Shown piece by piece: positions 1 to 7,327 of a stretch of 64,000 bases of DNA. The stretch spans positions 363,119-427,118 of the forward strand of contig DAZV01000026.1 in the NCBI GenBank assembly GCA_002083825.1, read 5' to 3'. Both the position numbers and the translations under genes were made by a program. This DNA is from Candidatus Sericytochromatia bacterium S15B-MN24 CBMW_12. Its GTDB lineage: Bacteria; Cyanobacteriota; Sericytochromatia; S15B-MN24; UBA4093. Under the pieces are notes generated by a model. It did not search any database. It was not told the DNA's origin and saw only the letters and a list, made by a program, of their open reading frames with translations. Every line of letters begins with the position of its first letter. Position 1 is the stretch's first letter.

Positions 1-90
1 CAGCGAACGAGCCACAGGCACCGAGAGGACCACTTCCGTATCGCGCCCCCCTTGTGTTTGCTCAGCCGACGGCGAGAAACATAAGGAACG

Positions 91-243
91 CCATGGCTTC
101 GCCGGCGAACACCCCCCGTAGCCCCCCATCGAGGGGGGCGGATTAACGGAAGATGAGGGGCCATGGCTTCGCCGGCGAACACCCCCCGTAGCCCCCCATC
201 GAGGGGGGCGGATTAACGGAAGATGAGGGGCCATGGCTTCGCC
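91..243. repeat. 70-bp direct tandem repeat, two full copies plus a partial
   Basis: Two identical 70-bp units occupy 91-160 and 161-230, and a third begins at 231 but breaks off after about 13 bases. Each unit carries a C7/G7-type hairpin (GCCCCCC, short loop, GGGGGGC), followed by GATTAACGG. The identity of the copies suggests recent slippage or unequal exchange. Confidence 0.9.
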
Positions 244-244
244 G

Positions 245-302
245 TTCATAGCCTTTAGCCGCATTTCATAGCCTTTAGCCGCATTTCATAGCCTTTAGCC
301 GC
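245..302. repeat. 20-bp tandem repeat, about 2.9 copies
   Basis: The unit TTCATAGCCTTTAGCCGCAT occurs at 245-264 and 265-284, with a third, 18-base copy at 285-302. The copies are identical and have no spacers, so this is not a CRISPR array. It is wedged between the 70-bp repeats and a variant of their hairpin. Confidence 0.9.
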
Positions 303-310
303 GGGCGCTC

Positions 311-382
311 ACCCCCCGTAGCCCCCCATTGGGCCTGCGGGCCCAGGTAGGCTGCGCCAGAGCGAGGGGGGCGGATTAACGG
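311..382. repeat. Variant copy of the 70-bp repeat with an enlarged hairpin loop
   Basis: The arms (CCCCCCGTAGCCCCCCAT and GAGGGGGGCGGATTAACGG) match those of the units at 91-230. Here about 35 extra bases sit in the loop, including the inner inverted repeat GGGCCTGCGGGCCC. This suggests a mobile or modular extragenic palindrome, not simple slippage alone. Confidence 0.75.
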
Positions 383-412
383 GTGGCTGCGCCAATTATC
401 GTTCCCTCGGTG

Positions 413-1021
413 CTACATGGTCTCCAGTTCCTGGCGGGCTTCCAGGATCACCTTGGGTAGCATGCCTCCCTGGACCCAGGCGATCAGGAAGGGGGGGAGC
501 CAGGTGTCGAGGTCGGCCTGAATCCGGTAGGTGACGAGCGACTGGCCGTTCGTCATGGGGGTCACGGCGTACGAGCCGCGGTTCTCCTTGACGTTCCCTT
601 CCAGCAGGCGCCATTCGACGGCTTGCTCGGTGGGGACGGAGTGGATATCGAGCGTGAAGTTTCGGCTTCCCAGTGGCCAGGGCAAGCCTACGTCATAGCG
701 AACCTGCATGCGCTGGAATTGGCTCGAAATCACCCGGTGCTCGCGGATGGCGCTTTGGAAACGGCGCAGGGTGGTGGGCTCGAAGTAGAAGGCAAGCAGG
801 TTTTCGGCGGGGGCCTTCACCTGGCCGATCGCGGTGAATTCGATCACGCTGCTGCCGGGCAGGATCCGGTGCGAGCTGAGCACCTCGCCGGCATGAATGC
901 GGCGCCACTCCTCCGGGGAGGGGGTGGCGCGGTAAGGGGTGGCATGGGCGGGGCGAACGCTCGTCGTCATGGCGGCCACGGCGAGAAGGAGGATCGACAG
1001 GTAGGCGCGCGGGGAGCTCAT
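413..1021 (-). CDS. Secreted START-like (SRPBCC) domain protein
   Basis: The 202-aa product has a Sec signal peptide of about 27 residues ending ARPAHA-like (S-V-R-P-A-H-A). The remaining ~175 residues have the pattern of START/polyketide-cyclase-like lipid-binding domains: an early IEFTAIGQV strand, a long amphipathic segment, LPWPLGSRNF, and a C-terminal helix with WVQGGMLPKVI. These domains bind hydrophobic ligands, and export suggests a periplasmic or outer-surface lipid role. No catalytic residues can be assigned. The ATG lies 10 bases after the stop of the 57-aa membrane peptide gene and has no clear Shine-Dalgarno site, so the two may be translationally coupled. The fold family is inferred from pattern alone. 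Confidence 0.75.
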   Translation of the reverse strand: MSSPRAYLSILLLAVAAMTTSVRPAHATPYRATPSPEEWRRIHAGEVLSSHRILPGSSVIEFTAIGQVKAPAENLLAFYFEPTTLRRFQSAIREHRVISSQFQRMQVRYDVGLPWPLGSRNFTLDIHSVPTEQAVEWRLLEGNVKENRGSYAVTPMTNGQSLVTYRIQADLDTWLPPFLIAWVQGGMLPKVILEARQELETM

Positions 1022-1031
1022 GACAGGGCGA

Positions 1032-1205
1032 TCAGGCTTTCAGGATCTTCTTGAGGAAGAAGCCGGACCAGAAGAGGAAGAAGCCGATGGTGAAGTACTT
1101 CATTTCCGGCCCCATCCCCTGGGTCATGCCGAGGTAGAAGGCGTAGGGCATGTGGGCGATGCCCACCAGCATCAAGGAGTTGGGTAGGATGGCTTTAGCT
1201 TTCAT
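1032..1205 (-). CDS. 57-aa small membrane protein
   Basis: This short gene encodes 57 residues beginning MKAKAILPNS and ending FFLKKILKA. It has two hydrophobic stretches (about residues 8-25 and 38-51) joined by a short loop, the topology of a small two-span membrane protein, with lysines at both ends. I do not recognise a family. It stops 10 bases before the START-like gene on the same strand and starts just after the sdh terminator hairpin, so it probably has its own promoter. The ribosome site is weak. It could be a chance ORF, but the hydrophobic pattern and tight spacing favour a real gene. Confidence 0.55.
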   Translation of the reverse strand: MKAKAILPNSLMLVGIAHMPYAFYLGMTQGMGPEMKYFTIGFFLFWSGFFLKKILKA

Positions 1206-1223
1206 GAGCCCATGATACCAGAA

Positions 1224-1247
1224 AGGGCGCGCCTTTCGGCGCGCCCC
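1224..1247 (-). terminator. Terminator hairpin after sdhCAB
   Basis: GGGCGCGCC and GGCGCGCCC form a perfect 9-bp stem around a 4-base loop, followed on the minus strand by CTTTC. It lies about 70 bases past the sdhB stop codon. The U-run is short, so efficiency is uncertain. Confidence 0.65.
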
Positions 1248-1286
1248 TTCGAGGTTGGTAACCTAGGTCGTTTCTTCAGGACAGCT

Positions 1287-1318
1287 TCGCTGCCTTCCGA
1301 AACAGCCGCGGGCGCTAG
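1287..1318. repeat. Dispersed REP-like repeat, copy A (overlaps sdhB stop)
   Basis: The 32-bp core TCGCTGCCTT-N-CGAAACAGCCGC-N-GGCGCTAG is shared with positions 24395-24428, differing at about two bases. Its CTAG end supplies the TAG stop codon of sdhB, read on the minus strand. Related copies lie at 50062-50080 and 51611-51711. Confidence 0.75.
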
Positions 1319-2076
1319 GGCTTCTGAAGGAAGCCGAGCAGGCCGTGGAGCGTGGTGTCGCGCTTCATTGCAGCAATCGAGGTGGTGAGCGGAATGCCCT
1401 TCGGGCAGGCCTTCACGCAGTTCTGCGAGTTGCCGCAATCGTTGACGCCGCCGACGCCCATGAGGGCTTCGAGGCGCTCGGTCGAGAAGTGCTTGCCGGT
1501 GGGATGCATGTTGAAGCGGCGCACCCAGCTCATGATGGCGGGGCCCATGAAGGGCGACCGTTCATTGACGTTGGGGCAGGCTTCGTAGCAGACGCCGCAG
1601 CTCATGCACTTGGAGAGCTCGTACATGACCTCGGCGTCCTCGGGGCTCATGCGCGGGCCGGGGCCCAGGTCATGAGAACCGTCGACGTCGATCCAGCCGC
1701 GGATCTCCTTGAGCTGGTCGAAGTGCTTCGCGCGGTCGACGATGAGGTCGCGGACCATCGGGAAGGCCTTGCTCATGGGTTCGAGGGTGATGGTTTCGCC
1801 GTTGGGGGCGACCCGATCGACCAGGGTGGCGCAGGCCTGCATGGCCTGGCCGTTGACGACCATGGAGCAGGCGCCGCAGACCTTTTCGAGGCACGAGGCC
1901 TCCCAGACCACCGGAGTGGTCTTTTCGCCGGTGGCGTTCACCGGGTTGCGCTGAATTTCCATCAACGCCGCGATGAGGTTCAGGCCGGGCTGGTGAGGAA
2001 TCTTGAACTCCTCCCAGCGGGATTCCTGGCTGGGGCTATCCTGCCGGCGGATGCGGAGGGTGACGGTCTTGGACAT
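1315..2076 (-). CDS. sdhB: Succinate dehydrogenase iron-sulfur subunit SdhB
   Basis: SdhB passes electrons from the flavoprotein to quinone in complex II. The 253-aa product has the plant-ferredoxin [2Fe-2S] ligands Cys62, 67, 70 and 82 (motif CLEKVCGAC). The bacterial-ferredoxin motifs CMSCGVCYEACP (Cys157, 160, 163, 167) and CGNSQNCVKACP (Cys214, 220, 224) hold the [3Fe-4S] and [4Fe-4S] clusters. The length is typical. The ATG overlaps the sdhA stop by one base (TAATG), so translation is coupled. An upstream in-frame extension into sdhA was rejected because the family starts here. The stop codon lies inside a dispersed repeat. Confidence 0.97.
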   Translation of the reverse strand: MSKTVTLRIRRQDSPSQESRWEEFKIPHQPGLNLIAALMEIQRNPVNATGEKTTPVVWEASCLEKVCGACSMVVNGQAMQACATLVDRVAPNGETITLEPMSKAFPMVRDLIVDRAKHFDQLKEIRGWIDVDGSHDLGPGPRMSPEDAEVMYELSKCMSCGVCYEACPNVNERSPFMGPAIMSWVRRFNMHPTGKHFSTERLEALMGVGGVNDCGNSQNCVKACPKGIPLTTSIAAMKRDTTLHGLLGFLQKP

Positions 2077-3911
2077 TACTGGCACTCCTCCTTGGTCTTG
2101 CGGTCCTCGGACACGGCGGAGATCGCATCGAGCTTCTGCTCGAGCGAACCGGGCGTTGCTGCGGTCGTTGCCTGCTTGTCCACGTCGTACTTGCGAGGAC
2201 GGGGCTTGATCAGGCTGGTATCGACCGGCACGTAGGAGATGCGGGGGCCGTCGGGCGTCCACTCGGCGATGGTGGTCTTGAGGAAGTTCGCATCGTCGCG
2301 TTCCGGGAAGTCCGGCTTGTAGTGGGCGCCGCGGCTCTCGTTGCGAAGGAGGGCTCCCTTGGCGATGACCTTGGCCTGCTCCAGCATGTTCCAGAGGTGC
2401 CGGGTGAAGGGCACGGCCTGATTGGAGTAGGGGCCGGCATCGTCGATGTTGATCTGCTTCCAGCGCTCGGAGAGCACGTCGAGCTTGACCAGGGTCTCTT
2501 CGAGGTTCTTGTTGTAGCGAACGACCGTCACGTTGTTGGTCATCAGCTCGCCGAGTTCCTTGTGGAGGACGTAGGGGTTCTCGGTGCCGCGCATCCGGAG
2601 CAGGCTGTCGTAGCGCTCCTGAGCGCGCTTGCGAGCGGCTTCCACGAGGGCGGGCTTGACCTCGACCTTGGCTTGGGCCTTCATCCAGGCCGAGGCCTTG
2701 GGGCCGGCGACCATGCCACCGTAAACGGTCGAGAGCAGGGAGTTTGCACCCAGGCGGTTGGCGCCGTGGTACTGGTACTCGCACTCGCCGACGGCGAAGA
2801 GGCCGGGGATGTTGGTCATCTGGTCGTAGTCGACCCAGAGGCCGCCCATGGTGTAGTGCATGCCGGGGAAGATCTTCATCGGGAGCTTCTTGGGGTCGTC
2901 TCCGACGAACTCCTCGTAGATCTCGAGCACGCCGCCGAGCTTACGCTCGAGCATCTTGGGGTCGAGGTGGCTGACGTCGAGGTAGACGACGTTTTCGCCG
3001 CCGACGCCCATCTTGAGCTCGACGCAGACCTTGAAGATCGCGCGGGTGGCGATGTCGCGGGGCACCAGGTTGCCGTAGGCGGGGTACCACTCTTCGAGGA
3101 AGTACCAGGGCTTACCGTCCTTGGGAACCCAGACCCGGCCGCCCTCGCCGCGGATCGACTCGGACATGAGGCGGAGCTTGTCGGCGGCGGGAATGGAGGT
3201 GGGGTGGACCTGGATGAACTCGCCGTTCGCCCACTTGGCGCCTTGCTGGTAAACCGCGGCCTGGGCCGAGCCGGTGTTGATCAAGGAGTTGGTGGACTTG
3301 CCGAAGACCATGCCGTTGCCGCCGGTGGCGAGCACGGTGGCTCCCGCCGTGAAGGGCTTGATCTCCATGGTGCGGAGGTTCTGGGCGACGATGCCGCGGC
3401 AGGTGCCTTGGTCATCGAGGATCGATTCGAGGAATTCCCAGCCTTCGTACTTGGTGACCTTGCCGGCCACTTCCCAGCGGCGAACTTGTTCGTCGAGGGC
3501 GTAGAGGAGCTGCTGTCCGGTGGTGGCGCCGGCGAAGGCGGTGCGGTGATGCTTGGTTCCGCCGAAGCGCCGGAAGTCGAGCAGGCCTTCGGGAGTGCGG
3601 TTGAAGGGCACGCCCATGCGGTCGAAGAGGTAGATGATCCCGGGGGCCGCTTCGCACATGGCCTTGACGGGGGGTTGGTTGGCGAGGAAGTCGCCTCCGT
3701 AGATGGAGTCGTCGAAGTGCTCCCAGGTCGAGTCCCCCTCGCCCCGGGTGTTGACGGCGCCGTTGATGCCGCCCTGCGCGCAAACCGAGTGCGAGCGCTT
3801 GACGGGAACGACGGAGAAAAGATCGACGTTGACCCCCGCCTCGGCGGCCTTGATGACCGTCATGAGGCCCGCGAGGCCACCGCCGACGACGATGATCCGG
3901 TTAGCGTCCAT
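2076..3911 (-). CDS. sdhA: Succinate dehydrogenase flavoprotein subunit SdhA
   Basis: SdhA oxidises succinate to fumarate with covalently bound FAD. The 611-aa protein starts with the dinucleotide-binding motif VGGGLAG (about residues 9-15). HSVCAQGGIN follows, with His41 the expected covalent FAD attachment site. Later come HPTSIP and RLGANSLLSTVYGG, both typical of the family. Its start overlaps the end of sdhC by 11 bases and its stop overlaps sdhB, giving the order sdhC-sdhA-sdhB. This order and the single-gene cytochrome subunit match the SdhCAB type of Bacillus, delta-proteobacteria and related lineages, not the four-subunit E. coli type. Confidence 0.97.
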   Translation of the reverse strand: MDANRIIVVGGGLAGLMTVIKAAEAGVNVDLFSVVPVKRSHSVCAQGGINGAVNTRGEGDSTWEHFDDSIYGGDFLANQPPVKAMCEAAPGIIYLFDRMGVPFNRTPEGLLDFRRFGGTKHHRTAFAGATTGQQLLYALDEQVRRWEVAGKVTKYEGWEFLESILDDQGTCRGIVAQNLRTMEIKPFTAGATVLATGGNGMVFGKSTNSLINTGSAQAAVYQQGAKWANGEFIQVHPTSIPAADKLRLMSESIRGEGGRVWVPKDGKPWYFLEEWYPAYGNLVPRDIATRAIFKVCVELKMGVGGENVVYLDVSHLDPKMLERKLGGVLEIYEEFVGDDPKKLPMKIFPGMHYTMGGLWVDYDQMTNIPGLFAVGECEYQYHGANRLGANSLLSTVYGGMVAGPKASAWMKAQAKVEVKPALVEAARKRAQERYDSLLRMRGTENPYVLHKELGELMTNNVTVVRYNKNLEETLVKLDVLSERWKQINIDDAGPYSNQAVPFTRHLWNMLEQAKVIAKGALLRNESRGAHYKPDFPERDDANFLKTTIAEWTPDGPRISYVPVDTSLIKPRPRKYDVDKQATTAATPGSLEQKLDAISAVSEDRKTKEECQ

Positions 3912-4623
3912 GGGTGATCCCTTCCCTCATGTCTTGAACTACGGGCGCCTGATGCGGCGCGGGCGCGACATGCGCCTGAGAAATCTCATGCTTGGTGGCG
4001 ATTTCGTCGATCCGGAAGGCGTTGAGGGCGAAGTAGCCCAGCGCCGTGAGGGCGATGAAGACGACGACCGAGAGGACTCCTACGGCGTACTGCGAGCGCA
4101 TGGAGACCGTGACTCCCCAGTCGATGCAGAACTCCCAGAGCCCGTTGGCGAAGTGGTAGGTGGTCGCCACGATGCCCACGAGGTAGAAGGCATAAAGGAG
4201 CGGGCTTTGGACCACGTGCACGATGTTGTTGAAGGCCTCATGCGCCGGATCGCCCATCAGGAAACGCTGGGTGATCCCATGATAGAAGACGAAGAACAGC
4301 ATGAAGAAGCCGGTCCAGCGCTGGAGCATGAAGTTCCAGTTCCGGGCGTAGGGGTAGCGCAGGGGGTTGCTCTTGGCAATCCAGCCCACCCAGATCCCGA
4401 AGATCGAGTGATAGATCAAGGGAGCCCAGATCAGGCTGAACTCGATCACCGGCAGGAACGGCAGGGTTTCGAGCAGTTCCACCTTGGCCATGAAAGCTTC
4501 TTGCCCTTGCATGGCGTACGAGTTCACCAGCAGGTGAACGATCAGGTAGACGCCCAGGGGCATGACCCCGGTGAGTTGGTGTAACTTCCGCATTAGGAAG
4601 TAGTTGCGCGTCAGGATGCCCAT
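3901..4623 (-). CDS. sdhC: Succinate dehydrogenase cytochrome b558 subunit SdhC
   Basis: This is the membrane anchor and quinone site of complex II. The ~240-aa protein has about five hydrophobic segments and several histidines placed for di-haem binding, for example MRKLHQLTG and YLIVHLLVNS near the N-terminus and YHGITQ in the middle. I chose the ATG at 4623: AAAGGAG lies 14 bases upstream, whereas a TTG start eight codons earlier would put that site inside the gene. It overlaps sdhA by 11 bases. The single long subunit matches the cytochrome b558 family. Confidence 0.9.
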   Translation of the reverse strand: MGILTRNYFLMRKLHQLTGVMPLGVYLIVHLLVNSYAMQGQEAFMAKVELLETLPFLPVIEFSLIWAPLIYHSIFGIWVGWIAKSNPLRYPYARNWNFMLQRWTGFFMLFFVFYHGITQRFLMGDPAHEAFNNIVHVVQSPLLYAFYLVGIVATTYHFANGLWEFCIDWGVTVSMRSQYAVGVLSVVVFIALTALGYFALNAFRIDEIATKHEISQAHVAPAPHQAPVVQDMREGITHGR

Positions 4624-4679
4624 CGAGCTCGACAAGTCTCCTTTCAAAGTACTGGCGGCGTTAAAACGCGGGCGCGGGG

Positions 4680-4715
4680 ATTAAATCACGTTTAAATTTA
4701 TCACTTTTCCGGAGC
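4680..4715 (-). promoter_or_regulatory. AT-rich island upstream of sdhC, likely promoter
   Basis: This A/T-rich stretch (TAAATTTAAACGTGATTTAAT on the minus strand) stands out from the GC-rich surroundings, 60-90 bases before the sdhC start. A TTGCTC element lies upstream, but no convincing -35/-10 pair with 17-base spacing can be fixed. Confidence 0.35.
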
Positions 4716-4797
4716 AAGCACCACGAAAACAGGACAATCGTTACAATTGCGCTCGCTCGCCGGGGCCACGAGCCGATCCTCGGGCCGTGCGCGAGGC

Positions 4798-4827
4798 AAG
4801 GGTCCCCGAGCAAGCTCGGAGACCCTT
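4798..4827 (-). terminator. Hairpin after the M14 carboxypeptidase gene
   Basis: AAGGGTC/GACCCTT (7 bp) and CCGAG/CTCGG (5 bp) stack around one mismatch and a CAAG loop, about 25 bases past the carboxypeptidase stop. No U-run follows on either strand, so it may be a Rho-type or stabilising hairpin. Confidence 0.45.
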
Positions 4828-4851
4828 GAACGCTTTGGGGGAAGTCGCCCG

Positions 4852-6039
4852 CTATTTGAGGCGGCGGTTCGCAGCCTCGATCAGGACGAAGGCGCCGTCC
4901 TTTTGTTCGTCGAAGAGCTTATCGACTTCCTGGAAGGTCGGATGGAAGCTCGACCCCATCTCGCAGCCGTAGGCGAGCGTACCGAATCGGGTGTAGGCCC
5001 AGTCCGCTCCGGAGCCGTAGGAGAGGTAGAAGCGACGGGCGATGGTGTCGGCGTCGTAACCGTTCTTGGCGACGATCTGCTGGCCCAGTTCCCGGAACTT
5101 GGCATCATCGGGCGAGAGATCCCGGGAGTAGCCGGGGGGCCAGATGACCGCGTTGCCGTAGGCATGGTAATCCATCCAGGAGCCGAACTTCCGCTTGGCG
5201 AAGAGGTTGCGGATTGCCTGGGTCTCGGGCTCCGAGAAGGCAGCCTCGCCTCGGAACGTCTCCTTGGGCGGGTAGGCTTCGCCCTTTTCCCAGTAAGCAT
5301 CGTAGTTGCGGTTGATGTCGACGCCCACGCCGGCGCTGAAGGCATGCACGTTCTTGCGCCAGAAGATTTCGCCGTCCTCGACCCGCGAGCGCCCGTCAGG
5401 GTTCACCATGGGCACGATCCAGACTTCCCGGCTATCGAGCATGGCGGTGATGCGAGGATCCTTGCCGTAACCCTCGAGCAAGCTCTTGGCCAGCCGGTAG
5501 GAAACCTCGACCGGGGCCAGTTCGCGAGCATGGTGGCCGCCGGTGAAGAGCGCTGCTGGCTGTTCTTGGTTCGGGCGAGCCGTGATCTTCAGCGCCCAGA
5601 TATCCCGCTTGGCCTTCCCCTGCTGGGTTTCCCACGAATCGCCCGCGTCTTCGAGGGTCGCGAGGTTGGGATAGGTCTGGGCGAGGCCCTTCAGGTTCTG
5701 CGTGAGATCGGCATAGGTCTGATAGCCCGCGGGAAGGCTCTCGATCAGGGAGCCGGGAAGCGTGATGTGATTCAGGCCCTGGCCTGCCGCGTAGATCCGG
5801 GACTTATCGTCGAGGAACCCTTCCACATAGCCGCTTCTCACGGTATGGATGTCCATCCCCAGCCCCACGAGGCGATCCAACTGGGCTTTGTTCCGGTAGA
5901 AGAGCCGGACGCGCGGGCCTTCGGTTGATTTGGCGGAAAGCGTTTGGGTGGCGTCTTGCTGCATGCCGGGCATGGTCAGGCCGCAACCGGCCAGCATCAG
6001 GGCGGCGAGGGATATCGGGAGAAGACGGACGAATCGCAT
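4852..6039 (-). CDS. M14-family zinc carboxypeptidase, lipoprotein
   Basis: The product is a predicted periplasmic or surface metallocarboxypeptidase that trims C-terminal residues from peptides. The 395-aa protein has a lipoprotein signal with lipobox LAGC and acylated Cys19. The M14 zinc ligands are the HARE motif (His170, Glu173) and a downstream His292 in DYHAYG. Arginine/asparagine substrate-binding residues lie in NPDGRSR and DINRNYD (about 213-247). The likely catalytic glutamate lies in the C-terminal CEMGSSFHPT segment. An AAAGGAG site precedes the ATG. It is a lone gene between two others on the same strand, with a hairpin behind it. The exact substrate is unknown. Confidence 0.9.
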   Translation of the reverse strand: MRFVRLLPISLAALMLAGCGLTMPGMQQDATQTLSAKSTEGPRVRLFYRNKAQLDRLVGLGMDIHTVRSGYVEGFLDDKSRIYAAGQGLNHITLPGSLIESLPAGYQTYADLTQNLKGLAQTYPNLATLEDAGDSWETQQGKAKRDIWALKITARPNQEQPAALFTGGHHARELAPVEVSYRLAKSLLEGYGKDPRITAMLDSREVWIVPMVNPDGRSRVEDGEIFWRKNVHAFSAGVGVDINRNYDAYWEKGEAYPPKETFRGEAAFSEPETQAIRNLFAKRKFGSWMDYHAYGNAVIWPPGYSRDLSPDDAKFRELGQQIVAKNGYDADTIARRFYLSYGSGADWAYTRFGTLAYGCEMGSSFHPTFQEVDKLFDEQKDGAFVLIEAANRRLK

Positions 6040-6113
6040 CGGGGCTCCTTTCTGGGATACCGATGCGATTGTCGGGAATTTTCACATAAACTTGCTTGGG
6101 CGTTAACTTGAAA

Positions 6114-7118
6114 TTAAAGCTGGTGCTCCTCCCATTCCGTGGTCCCGGTTTCGGCCAGGGCGATGGCGGGGATGGCTTCGAAGAAGTCGAGTACGAACCG
6201 ATTGAAGGCCGCGGCATCCTCGTCGTGCGGCAAGGCGCCGGTCGCATCGAGGACCCGGCTCAGCGCCCTGGGGGCGAGTTGGGCGAAGGCTGCGGCCTCG
6301 CTCGCGATGTCCTGGTAACCGTTCCATTCCCCCCAGACGATGCCCAGGGACGTTCGCAACAGGGGCAGTTCGTTGCGGATGCTGCGGCTGAGCAGCCCGG
6401 ACACGAACGACAGGGCGGCGTCCTGGGCTCCGGGCTGGTGCGCGCTGGTCCAGTAGTGGCGAACCATCGCGTCGTCGACCCGGCGGGGATTGAAGTAGCT
6501 TCGGTCCGTGAGGTACCGCGTGATCGACCACCGGGAGGCCAGCGCATCGTAGAGGGCATCCCGGACGATCGGGGCGCTGGTGAGCCGATGACGCCGATAC
6601 GCGGCAGGCCCCGGGTCCTCGGCCAGGGTGAGGATGCCGGTGGGGTTCACCAGCACCATCCCGCCGAAGAGCTCAGGATGATAGGCGGCCAGGTGAACGC
6701 TCCACGCCGCGCTGAGCGACGAGGCGATGACCAGGGTGCCGCAGCCCGGCACGTGCCTGACGAAGTCCTCGATCACGGCTTCCATCCGTTCCGGGGAATA
6801 GGCGCCTTCGGGCTTGTCCGACTTTCCGAACCCGAGCAGGTCGACCGCGTAGACCCGGAAGCGCTGGGAGAGCGCGGAGAAGGTGGATTTCCACTCGAAG
6901 GAGCCGGCGCCGATATGGATGCCATGAAGCAGAAGCAGGCTCGGTCCTCGCCCCTGGACCGTATAGAAAAGGCCTCCGTAGGGGGTTTCGTGCCACCCCT
7001 CGCTACCTCCCAGCTCGCTCACCAGGGGATCGGGCTCGGTCCAGATCCGTCGGTGGAGAGCCTGCTGCAGGGCGATCGCCCCACCCAAGCCCAGAAGCGC
7101 CTTCAAGGATACTTTCAT
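6114..7118 (-). CDS. Alpha/beta-fold hydrolase
   Basis: The 334-aa product has alpha/beta hydrolase landmarks: the oxyanion HG motif LLLLHGIHIG, the GFGKSDKP strand-helix turn, the nucleophile elbow IASSLSAAW, and a C-terminal histidine in ALPHDED. The elbow is degenerate (S-S-L-S in place of G-x-S-x-G), which occurs in haloperoxidase- and esterase-like relatives. The N-terminus (ALLGLGGAIALQQAL) could be a short membrane anchor. I chose the ATG at 7118 with AAGGGG before it; longer in-frame extensions run into the IS605 end. The substrate cannot be predicted. Confidence 0.8.
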   Translation of the reverse strand: MKVSLKALLGLGGAIALQQALHRRIWTEPDPLVSELGGSEGWHETPYGGLFYTVQGRGPSLLLLHGIHIGAGSFEWKSTFSALSQRFRVYAVDLLGFGKSDKPEGAYSPERMEAVIEDFVRHVPGCGTLVIASSLSAAWSVHLAAYHPELFGGMVLVNPTGILTLAEDPGPAAYRRHRLTSAPIVRDALYDALASRWSITRYLTDRSYFNPRRVDDAMVRHYWTSAHQPGAQDAALSFVSGLLSRSIRNELPLLRTSLGIVWGEWNGYQDIASEAAAFAQLAPRALSRVLDATGALPHDEDAAAFNRFVLDFFEAIPAIALAETGTTEWEEHQL

Positions 7119-7289
7119 GCCGACACCCCTTCTCACTCGGTATTCCCGGAGCGACCTCCCGCGGGTGACTCGTGGATGGCATCCTACTGCGCACCCGGAC
7201 AGGATGCAATCCGCTCGCCAGGCTGCTTCGAGGGGGATGGGGCGTCCCGGCGGGATTCGGGCGGATACCCGGCCGCGCTGCCTTATGAT

Positions 7290-7327
7290 TTGACACTCTC
7301 CACGCCTAAAGGCGGGGAATTCTGGCT
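7290..7327 (-). repeat. Right end of the tnpB element with hairpin and TCAA
   Basis: The minus strand reads CCCCGCCTTTAGGCGTGG then AGAGTGTCAA: a short imperfect hairpin followed by the TCAA cleavage tetranucleotide. In characterised TnpB systems the 3' part of the omegaRNA scaffold ends here and the guide is copied from the flanking DNA, which would be the minus strand below 7290. Confidence 0.65.

Larger units (their letters stand above)
1..412. other. Gene-free 5' end dominated by tandem and palindromic repeats
   Basis: I see no convincing gene in these 412 bases. The stretch holds a 70-bp tandem repeat, a 20-bp tandem repeat and a variant third copy of the 70-bp unit's hairpin, listed separately. 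It lies beyond the stop codon of the minus-strand START-like gene, so it is probably 3' intergenic sequence. Confidence 0.7.

Noticed and set aside
245-302. Short tandem repeats as a CRISPR array
   Set aside because: The copies are directly adjacent with no spacers, the unit is 20 bp, and no cas genes are present.
2076-2784. A longer SdhB starting inside sdhA
   Set aside because: The in-frame extension has no SdhB similarity; the ATG at 2076 gives a normal-length protein and a coupled TAATG junction.
2322-3917. 531-codon plus-strand frame opposite sdhA
   Set aside because: It lies wholly opposite the well-supported sdhA gene. Its composition (Val/Leu/Gly/Glu-rich, no domain) is typical of antisense frames in GC-rich genes.
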